From positions 1 through 5,036 of the forward strand of contig CAMKMR010000157.1 in NCBI GenBank assembly GCA_946413945.1: 5,036 bases of DNA. Direction: 5' to 3'. Below, piece by piece: positions 1 to 4,791 of the stretch. The position numbers and the translations under genes are program-made. The notes under the pieces were generated by a model, which saw only the letters and a program-made list of their open reading frames with translations, was not told where the DNA came from and made no database searches. Within the stretch, counting starts at the first letter, position 1. Each line of letters starts with the position of its first letter. Origin of the DNA: an uncultured Lachnospiraceae bacterium (GTDB lineage: Bacteria > Bacillota > Clostridia > Lachnospirales > Lachnospiraceae).

Positions 1-889
1 TCTCACTGAGCTTAGATGTTACAGATCTTTAAGAGATTCAAAAAAATTAGAGAGATCCCTTGGTACACTTGGGGGAGGGAATCATTTTATTGAGATAGAC
101 AGATCAGAAGACGGAAGCTACTACCTGGTAATCCACTCAGGTTCGAGAAACTTAGGAAAGCAGGTGGCGGAAATCTATCAGCAGCTGGCAGTGGACCTTC
201 ATATGGGAAAGGAGGAATATTTTAAGAAAAGGGATGCGATTATCCGCGAATATAAAGAAGCTGGAAGAAGAAATGAAATCCAGCAGGCACTTAATGAGTT
301 GAAAAAATCGCTTGAAGCAAAGCAGCTGGGCGTTCCGGAGGATATCTGCTGGTTATATGGATCATTTTTGGAGGACTATCTTCACGATGTGGAGATCTGC
401 CAGAGATTTGCAAGAAGAAGCAGAGAGCTGATGGCAGAGATAATCCTTGAAAGAACAGGACTTTGCGGGGGAGAGTCATTTCATACGATCCACAACTATA
501 TTGATACATCGGAAATGATCCTTCGAAAGGGTGCTATTGCGGCTCATAAGGATGAACTTGTGCTTATCCCGATCAATATGAGAGACGGGGCGGTGCTTGC
601 TAAAGGAAAGGGAAATCCGGAATGGAATTATTCCGCGCCTCATGGTGCCGGCCGCCTTATGTCCAGAAGAAAGGCAAAGGAAACGCTTGATATGCAGGCG
701 TATATTGACACTATGAAAGGTATTTACACAACATCCGTGAATGAAGATACTCTTGATGAGGCGCCAATGGCCTATAAATCTTTGGAGGATATAATAGACG
801 TTATAAGAGATTCGGTGGATATCATAGATATCATAAAGCCGGTTTATAATTTCAAAGCTTCCGGGGATAAAAAGCCCTGGGATAAATAG
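1..889 (+). CDS. rtcB: RtcB-family RNA-splicing ligase (3' part, 5' end outside window)
   Basis: RtcB joins RNA 2',3'-cyclic-phosphate or 3'-phosphate ends to 5'-OH ends, using GTP and Mn2+, in RNA repair or tRNA splicing. About 295 codons are present, in the frame whose first full codon is at base 2. Family motifs appear in order: LGTLGGGNHFIEI (metal-ligand His at 83-85), VIHSGSRNLG (His at 134-136), HNYID (His at 491-493), RKGAI, and SAPHGAGRLMSR, whose His (641-643) is the residue guanylylated in known RtcB enzymes. The conserved Cys metal ligand would lie upstream of the window. The protein ends soon after an AYKSLEDIIDVI segment typical of the C-terminus. Overall size suggests the shorter bacterial RtcB type. 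The GTG at 164 is internal, because motifs continue upstream of it in the same frame. All visible catalytic positions are intact, so the product is probably active. No partner gene (rtcA, archease) is visible. Confidence 0.95.
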   Translation, partial: LTELRCYRSLRDSKKLERSLGTLGGGNHFIEIDRSEDGSYYLVIHSGSRNLGKQVAEIYQQLAVDLHMGKEEYFKKRDAIIREYKEAGRRNEIQQALNELKKSLEAKQLGVPEDICWLYGSFLEDYLHDVEICQRFARRSRELMAEIILERTGLCGGESFHTIHNYIDTSEMILRKGAIAAHKDELVLIPINMRDGAVLAKGKGNPEWNYSAPHGAGRLMSRRKAKETLDMQAYIDTMKGIYTTSVNEDTLDEAPMAYKSLEDIIDVIRDSVDIIDIIKPVYNFKASGDKKPWDK

Positions 890-945
890 TTAACATAAAA
901 GTGGACCAGGGGGACTGTCCCCTAGGTCCATTTTTATGTTAACTA
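887..945. terminator. Near-perfect palindrome after rtcB; bidirectional terminator and repeat copy 1
   Basis: The sequence is symmetric about base 916. Bases 887-914 pair with 918-945, with one A-A mismatch (908/924) and two G-T wobbles (901/931, 909/923). It starts TAGTTAACATAAAA and ends with the complementary ATGTTAACTA. The inner stem GTGGACC...AGGTCCA is GC-rich, preceded by AAAA and followed by TTTTT, so it fits a rho-independent terminator read from either strand. The first three bases of the stem are the stop codon of rtcB. The same outer motif recurs at 2393-2450, which marks it as a member of a repeat family and not a one-off terminator. Confidence 0.8.
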
Positions 946-966
946 CTTGTCATGTTTTAGAAGAAA

Positions 967-982
967 TCACCCGTTTGGGTGA
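967..982. promoter_or_regulatory. Small inverted repeat upstream of the lipoprotein gene
   Basis: TCACCC (967-972) and GGGTGA (977-982) form a perfect 6-bp inverted repeat around GTTT. It lies about 20-25 bases upstream of the candidate extended -10 box at 1002-1010, in the place where a -35 region would be. It could be a binding site for a dimeric regulator. A chance hairpin is also possible, as no second copy of the site is seen in the window. Confidence 0.3.
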
Positions 983-1001
983 AGCACTATAGGGTCTTAC
1001 A

Positions 1002-1010
1002 TGCTAGAAT
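1002..1010 (+). promoter_or_regulatory. Candidate extended -10 promoter for the lipoprotein gene
   Basis: TGCTAGAAT fits the extended -10 pattern TGnTATAAT with one mismatch. No good -35 box is found 17 bases upstream, which extended -10 promoters tolerate. Transcription would start near 1017 and leave a leader of about 30 bases carrying the AGGAGG site. A promoter is expected here because the palindrome at 887-945 should stop read-through from rtcB. Confidence 0.4.
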
Positions 1011-1045
1011 CAAGGAGATTATGATATGTGAGGAGGAAACTAATC

Positions 1046-2380
1046 ATGAAAAAACGAATACTTATAGGTACCCTGTCTCTTGTAATTGCAGCATCGATGA
1101 TAGGATGCGGTAAGGATGCACCAAAAACTGATAATACTACTCAAGAAGCAACAACACAGGCGCTTTCCCCAGAAGAAATGTATCCGGCTACGATAAAGCC
1201 TGAAAATATCCATCCAGGTTCTCTTAATTCCGATGAGGATACAAGTGATCGCTGGTATCCAAATGGCGACATATCAGCAGATAAATGCTTTACATTAACA
1301 CAGACTTCAAAGCGTGACGATAGCGTTGGACTTTCGTTGTGTCTTTATAAAGTAATAGAGTCTGGTGAGCTGGGTGATATGTGTGATGTGGTACTTCGAG
1401 ACGGTGGAAATGGACATGCCATTACGCCGGAATTTACTTTTATGGCTGATAAGACTCAGAAGTTTGAATTTGATCTTACTTTCCAGGATAATTTCACATG
1501 CTATGATTTTAAGACAAATACTGTATGGAAGAGATGTCATCCTGATTATGGATGCAAGGACCAAAAATGGTACGACGATGCATTTTCAGGTCTTGTAGCA
1601 TATCGTGATCTTTCATCAGTAAAGTATCAGCAGATTGTAATGAATGAGGATCACACATTCGTAGAATCAGTTACAGATATGGACGACATGACTGGTCGTT
1701 GGGAAGTTCAGGCAGCAAATGTACTTATGCTGATCTATGACAATCCTGAGGATGGTATCCAGTCAATCGATGGCGGCGGACTTCTAGAAGACGGTGGAGA
1801 GTCTGCGAGAGAAACAACAAATACAAGTAACTGGCAGCAGGAATTCAATATTTCTGCAGATGGAAAGGTAACTGAATTTGGACTTTTCCCTACATACGAT
1901 GATGATATGAATCTTAAAGGATATGATTCTGCATTCGAGCTTACAACAAAGGAAAATTTAGAAGCAATTGAAAAGGAAAAGAAAGAAAAGGCAGAAAAGT
2001 CAAAGTCAGGCGGAAGCCCTTATCCAGTTCCAGAAGTTGAAAATATCATGGATATCAACTTCGATGGTGTAAATATGGAACAGGATCCTGACTACGTATT
2101 TACAGCTGTTGACTGGGCGAAGAGAGATGAAATAAGCAGAGATCTTCGCGATGGAAAATATGACGGATATGTATTTGAAATTAAAGGTAAATTTAAGGGC
2201 TCATCAGTAAATGTTCCATCTGAAGACGGGGAACATAATTTCACTTTCCCTATCTGGAGAGTTGGTAACTTTGAAAAGCCAGCTACAGATAGCACTGTAA
2301 CTATAAAAGGTGTATTATGGCATTCTGGAAACAATTATTATGTTTTCTATGATGAAGCACATATCAAAGTTGAAGAATAA
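1046..2380 (+). CDS. Secreted lipoprotein of unknown function
   Basis: A 444-residue protein. The ATG at 1046 is chosen because AGGAGG (1031-1036) sits 9 bases before it and the protein then begins as a textbook lipoprotein signal: MKKR, a hydrophobic stretch (about residues 5-19), then lipobox MIGC with Cys21 as the lipidated residue. Starting at GTG 1028 would place the ribosome site inside the gene. A Thr/Gln-rich linker follows (about 28-45). Around residues 196-230 a beta-rich stretch (QIVMNEDHTF, then GRWEVQAANVLMLIYD) resembles lipocalin-like folds. A Lys/Glu-rich, probably helical linker (about 309-320) leads to a C-terminal domain (about 347-444, DPDYVFTAVDW to VTIKGVLWHSGNNYYVFYDEAHIKVEE) whose strand pattern could be an OB-fold. 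The domain guesses are by eye. The protein would be anchored on the outer face of the membrane. It appears to be a single-gene unit between terminators. No substrate or partner can be named. Confidence 0.85.
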   Translation: MKKRILIGTLSLVIAASMIGCGKDAPKTDNTTQEATTQALSPEEMYPATIKPENIHPGSLNSDEDTSDRWYPNGDISADKCFTLTQTSKRDDSVGLSLCLYKVIESGELGDMCDVVLRDGGNGHAITPEFTFMADKTQKFEFDLTFQDNFTCYDFKTNTVWKRCHPDYGCKDQKWYDDAFSGLVAYRDLSSVKYQQIVMNEDHTFVESVTDMDDMTGRWEVQAANVLMLIYDNPEDGIQSIDGGGLLEDGGESARETTNTSNWQQEFNISADGKVTEFGLFPTYDDDMNLKGYDSAFELTTKENLEAIEKEKKEKAEKSKSGGSPYPVPEVENIMDINFDGVNMEQDPDYVFTAVDWAKRDEISRDLRDGKYDGYVFEIKGKFKGSSVNVPSEDGEHNFTFPIWRVGNFEKPATDSTVTIKGVLWHSGNNYYVFYDEAHIKVEE

Positions 2381-2392
2381 AATCATATGGTT

Positions 2393-2450
2393 TAGTTAAC
2401 ATAAAATGGACCTATGCCCCGGGACTATGGTCCATTTCTATGGTCTATTT
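2393..2450. repeat. Degenerate second copy of the palindromic repeat, possible weak terminator
   Basis: It begins TAGTTAACATAAAATGGACC, matching the left arm of the 887-945 palindrome except for one missing G. The inner stem AAATGGACC (2404-2412) pairs with GGTCCATTT (2429-2437). The centre is altered (CCCCGGG) and the outer right arm no longer matches. Instead there is a tandem 13-base repeat, CTATGGTCCATTT (2425-2437) followed by CTATGGTCTATTT (2438-2450), with one difference. It sits 12 bases after the lipoprotein stop, the same kind of position that copy 1 has relative to rtcB. Confidence 0.7.
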
Positions 2451-2463
2451 TAAACATCTAATA

Positions 2464-2505
2464 AAAATGGCAGCAAAGAGTATATTCTTTGATGCCATTT
2501 TTTTT
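2464..2505 (+). terminator. Rho-independent terminator after the lipoprotein gene
   Basis: AAAATGGCAGCAAAGA (2464-2479) pairs with TCTTTGATGCCATTTT (2486-2501), with a single G-A mismatch and a six-base loop, and runs into eight T residues (2498-2505). The A-tract on the left makes it usable in the other direction too. An alternative pairing exists: GCAGCAAA (2470-2477) with TTTGCTGC (2503-2510), which would compete with the main stem. Confidence 0.85.
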
Positions 2506-2533
2506 GCTGCATTATGTTATTTGCGTATATAAT
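2504..2533 (+). promoter_or_regulatory. Candidate promoter for the maturase remnant-ABC-peptide operon
   Basis: A perfect TATAAT lies at 2528-2533 within TATATAAT, with a poor -35 candidate TTGCTG (2504-2509) 18 bases before it. It follows the terminator directly and precedes the first ribosome site at 2571-2576 by about 40 bases, so it is well placed to drive the downstream genes. The A/T-rich setting makes chance TATAAT matches common. Confidence 0.4.
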
Positions 2534-2580
2534 ACACAAAATGATGAAAATATTATAAGGTTGTTGGGAAAGGTGAAATA

Positions 2581-2948
2581 ATGTAGAAAAAATGTTATAT
2601 TAATTTTAAAACAATCAATGGTAATCAGTATATTTATGATTCTAATACGGGTTGTGTTATAGCTTGTGATGAGATAATGAAAGAATGCATTGATTTATAT
2701 AACCATGGAGGAAACAAAACAAATTTTATTCGGAAAATATAATAATGCATTGATTAATAAATTTAAATGATCAGACAATTGATGAAGCATTTTGTGATGA
2801 AAAAATATCAAGATACTGGTTAAAAATTAGGGATATATCAGGATGTGAAAAGTGTGCATTAAAATGGATGTGTAATGACTGTATGGCACTTCTTGATTTT
2901 TTTAAAGAAAATAATAAGAATGGGAAGTATATTTGTGGAAAGCAATAA
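2581..2948 (+). pseudogene. Remnant of a radical-SAM/SPASM peptide maturase (nonsense at codon 2, core deleted)
   Basis: A ribosome site (AGGTGA, 2571-2576) precedes ATG 2581, but the next codon is TAG. The frame stays open behind it to TAA at 2740-2742: KKCYINFKTINGNQYIYDSN, then TGCVIACDEIMKECIDLY and so on. This start resembles the N-terminal region of SPASM-type peptide maturases. A second frame (2754-2948) reads NLNDQTIDEAF, YWLKIRDISGC, EKCALKWMCNDC, ending GKYICGKQ. The spacing C-x2-C-x5-C-x2-C plus a late Cys is the SPASM iron-sulfur cluster pattern found at the C-terminus of these enzymes. The radical-SAM core with CxxxCxxC, about 250-300 residues in intact relatives, is absent. Together with the frame change and nonsense codon this shows a dead gene with a large internal deletion. 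Intact family members install thioether or similar cross-links on small peptides, which fits the Cys-rich peptide gene at 4512. A fortuitous SPASM look-alike is possible but unlikely given both ends and the context. Confidence 0.72.
2684..2755 (+). repeat. 12-base direct repeat, 60 bases apart, in the maturase remnant
   Basis: AATGCATTGATT occurs exactly at 2684-2695 and again at 2744-2755. The spacing is a multiple of three. The second copy lies at the point where the N-terminal frame has ended and the SPASM frame opens, that is, at the presumed deletion junction. It may be a scar of the rearrangement or a short chance repeat in A/T-rich DNA. Confidence 0.5.
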
Positions 2949-3822
2949 TTTACTAGAGATTAAAAATGTAATAAAAAAATATGGTGATAAGCTGATCATA
3001 AATAATTTGACTATGTCTATTAAGAAAAATCAGATATATGGTTTGATAGGAGAAAATGGTTCTGGTAAAACCACATTATTAAAAATGATATCAGATATAG
3101 TTGATTATGATAGCGGGACGATTTCATTTATTGATAATAAATGCTCTATTGGACTTGTGTTAGATGAAAATGGATTATATTCTCAATATTCAGTATGGTT
3201 TAATATGGAATTTTTTGCAAGACTCTATGGTGTTTATGAAAAAGAATATGTAAAAAAATATATAAATATGGTTGATCTGCAAGAATATGAAAAAGTCCCA
3301 ATAAATAAATTATCAAAGGGATTAAAAAGAAGAGTTGTTTTAGCAAGAGCTTTGATGATAAAGCCAAATCTATTATTACTTGATGAGGCATATGATGGCT
3401 TAGATATAAAGTCTAGAACTATTATTTCTAAATGCATACAAAACTGGGTGAAAAATGGAAATAATAGTGCCATATTTGTATCTCATAATATCGATGAAAT
3501 TGTAGATTTATGTAGCCAGGTTGGAATTATCAAAAATGGGATGATTGCATTTGAAGGTGAAATAGATAACATAGAACGAATGAAGTATAAACATTTAGAG
3601 ATAGTTGTTCAAAAAACTGATGTTATTAAAGAAATATTAGAAAACAAAAACTTACAGTATGAATTTGATGGTGAAAGATTTAAAGTAAAGTCAAGTGAAG
3701 CTGAGGCTGATGATTTGATAGAAATGATACAGAATAATCGGATTATCATTAGAGAATTAACAAAAAAATATTTTAATCTAAAGGAAATATATTTAAAAGT
3801 ATATGAAGGACACAATTTTTAA
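2920..3822 (+). CDS. ABC transporter ATP-binding protein (peptide export or self-protection)
   Basis: ATPase subunit of an ABC-2 type transporter, about 300 residues. Counting from ATG 2920: Walker A GENGSGKTT (44-52), a Q-loop region reading LVLDENGLYSQYSVWFNMEFFARLYG (about 79-104) without the usual Gln, a variant signature LSKGLKRR (131-138) in place of LSGGQ, Walker B LLLLDE (151-156) followed by AYDGLD, and the switch His189 in VSHN. The extra C-terminal region (about 215-300) is common in NatA/BcrA-like ATPases. The start is uncertain. ATG 2920 has almost no ribosome site; GTG 2935 (MESNNLLEIKNV) is an alternative. Both lie within the last codons of the wrecked maturase gene, so translation was probably coupled to it. 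A start at 2875 would add out-of-frame SPASM sequence and is rejected. The gene overlaps the permease by 20 bases, so the two form one transporter. Confidence 0.9.
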   Translation: MGSIFVESNNLLEIKNVIKKYGDKLIINNLTMSIKKNQIYGLIGENGSGKTTLLKMISDIVDYDSGTISFIDNKCSIGLVLDENGLYSQYSVWFNMEFFARLYGVYEKEYVKKYINMVDLQEYEKVPINKLSKGLKRRVVLARALMIKPNLLLLDEAYDGLDIKSRTIISKCIQNWVKNGNNSAIFVSHNIDEIVDLCSQVGIIKNGMIAFEGEIDNIERMKYKHLEIVVQKTDVIKEILENKNLQYEFDGERFKVKSSEAEADDLIEMIQNNRIIIRELTKKYFNLKEIYLKVYEGHNF

Positions 3823-4486
3823 AACAATAATGTGGAAAGAAAACAGAATCTTTTTTAAATCATGCTTTCCGATTTGCATTCTATATTTTGGTATGGAGTT
3901 ATATTTTTTTCTGAATAATATTAGTAATGTTATATTTATCAATGAAGATTTATTGAGAGGCCAGTTATTTACTTTTACCTGCGTTAATATAGCGTTGGTC
4001 GGTAGTCTTGTTTCAAGTTTTAATATGGGATTTGATTTAAAAGCAAAGATACTGCCTGTGTTATTGGGAATGACAAAAAAGAAAGAGATAATATGGCTGG
4101 CAAAAACTATATATAGTTTTATAGTTGGCGTTGCTTTTTCTTTTATAGGTATAGTTGCTATGATCTTTACATATAGTAAAAAAGGCAATTTAAATAATAT
4201 TATGTCAGATTTTGAATATGTATTAGCAGGGGTTATAGTTGGACTAGCATTTATTACAATAAACATGTTTTTTATATGGATAATAAAGTATGAAGTAATT
4301 ATGACATTGATGTCATTGATATTACCAGTTGTATTAATAGTTACAATTGTTAATCTTATAGATTATCTCCAAAAGCTGTCTTTTATTGTAATAGGAATTA
4401 CAACAATAATAAGTATTGCGTTAATCTTTGGTTCGGTTTTCTTAATTAAGAAGATACCAAATTCATTATTTGTGGATAAGGTATAA
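3803..4486 (+). CDS. ABC-2 type permease partner of the upstream ATPase
   Basis: A 227-residue integral membrane protein with six likely helices at about 18-37, 54-73, 97-123, 138-161, 165-187 and 193-215. The N-terminus (MKDTIFKTIMWKENRIFFK) and the loop after helix 2 (KAKILPVLLGMTKKKEIIWLAKT, about 80-102) have the look of ABC-2 permeases, where this cytoplasmic loop contacts the ATPase. ATG 3803 lies inside the end of the ATPase gene. There is no strong ribosome site (AAGGAA at 3781 is too far), so translation is probably coupled. An internal ATG at 3830 is less likely because it drops the usual N-terminal amphipathic stretch. With the ATPase it would export, or pump back out, a small peptide, most plausibly the product of 4512. 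The family assignment is by topology and context. The specificity is inference. Confidence 0.8.
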   Translation: MKDTIFKTIMWKENRIFFKSCFPICILYFGMELYFFLNNISNVIFINEDLLRGQLFTFTCVNIALVGSLVSSFNMGFDLKAKILPVLLGMTKKKEIIWLAKTIYSFIVGVAFSFIGIVAMIFTYSKKGNLNNIMSDFEYVLAGVIVGLAFITINMFFIWIIKYEVIMTLMSLILPVVLIVTIVNLIDYLQKLSFIVIGITTIISIALIFGSVFLIKKIPNSLFVDKV

Positions 4487-4511
4487 ATAATTTTAGAATG
4501 AGGTAAAAGGT

Positions 4512-4688
4512 ATGTCTTGTGGATTTGCATGTGGACTGATTTGTGTAGGATCGGTTGCATCAGGATGTACAGTTGCACCAGGGTGTACAGTTGCGTGTGC
4601 TTTAACTGCAACACTTGGAACTGTTGTTGCTGCAGCATCATTAAGTGGTACAGTAGGCGCATCTGTTAGTGGAAATGTAGCTGACTAA
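4512..4688 (+). CDS. Small Cys- and Gly-rich peptide, candidate RiPP or bacteriocin precursor
   Basis: A 58-residue peptide. Ribosome site GAGG (4500-4503) is 8 bases before ATG 4512. Six Cys lie in the first half at residues 3, 7, 11, 19, 25 and 29, with an internal duplication SGCTVA/PGCTVA (codons 4560-4577 and 4578-4595, 15 of 18 bases equal). The second half (about 30-58) is rich in Ala, Gly, Ser, Thr and Val, has no Cys, and ends GNVAD. It contains no Lys or Arg and its only acidic residue is the final Asp. An in-frame TAG at 4494 shows there is no room for an N-terminal leader, unlike most modified peptides. Context decides the call: it follows an ABC transporter and the remains of a SPASM-type maturase, the standard company of thioether-bridged peptides (sactipeptides, ranthipeptides). 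It could instead be an unmodified hydrophobic bacteriocin with disulfides. I do not recognise a specific family. Whether it is still modified without the local enzyme is unknown. Confidence 0.75.
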   Translation: MSCGFACGLICVGSVASGCTVAPGCTVACALTATLGTVVAAASLSGTVGASVSGNVAD

Positions 4689-4706
4689 CAACAATATAGT
4701 CATTTT

Positions 4707-4760
4707 ATAATAGCAAATTAATGACAAGCTAATTATTTACTTGGAGTTATTTGCTATTAT
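4707..4760 (+). terminator. Long-stem hairpin between the peptide gene and the next gene
   Basis: ATAATAGCAAAT (4707-4718) pairs perfectly with ATTTGCTATTAT (4749-4760), a 12-bp stem. The 30-base loop holds a smaller possible stem, CAAG (4725-4728) with CTTG (4740-4743). The tail CTTATTTATCC is only moderately T-rich and the stem is A/T-rich, so termination would be partial at best. Such hairpins behind precursor-peptide genes often protect the short message or reduce downstream expression, so that the peptide is made in excess of its partners. Confidence 0.55.
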
Positions 4761-4791
4761 CTTATTTATCCAAATTCTAAAGGAAATAGGT

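Noticed and set aside
164..889. GTG 164 as the start of rtcB
   Set aside because: Conserved RtcB motifs (GGGNHF, HSGSR) continue upstream in the same frame to the window edge, so the gene simply begins outside the window.
1028..1045. GTG 1028 as the lipoprotein start
   Set aside because: It would place the AGGAGG ribosome site inside the gene and spoil the lipoprotein signal. ATG 1046 is perfectly spaced.
1365..1598. 77-codon plus-strand frame inside the lipoprotein gene
   Set aside because: It overlaps an intact lipoprotein gene in another frame, has no ribosome site of note and no recognisable features.
887..2450. CRISPR array or insertion sequence formed by the two palindromic repeats
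   Set aside because: Only two copies, about 1.5 kb apart, with an ordinary lipoprotein gene between them. No spacers, transposase or target-site duplication are visible.
2875..2919. ATG 2875 as the ATPase start
   Set aside because: The added residues are an out-of-frame reading of the SPASM tail and do not belong to ABC ATPases, whose domain begins near NNLLEIKNV.
3793..4266. 157-codon open frame on the minus strand
   Set aside because: It is antisense to the permease, which has clear six-helix topology and operon overlap. The hydrophobic look is a mirror of A/T-rich membrane codons.
4363..4662. 99-codon minus-strand frame across the peptide gene
   Set aside because: Low-complexity translation (Gln, Leu, His repeats) that is the complement of the Cys/Gly/Val/Thr-rich peptide. 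The plus-strand reading has a ribosome site and context.
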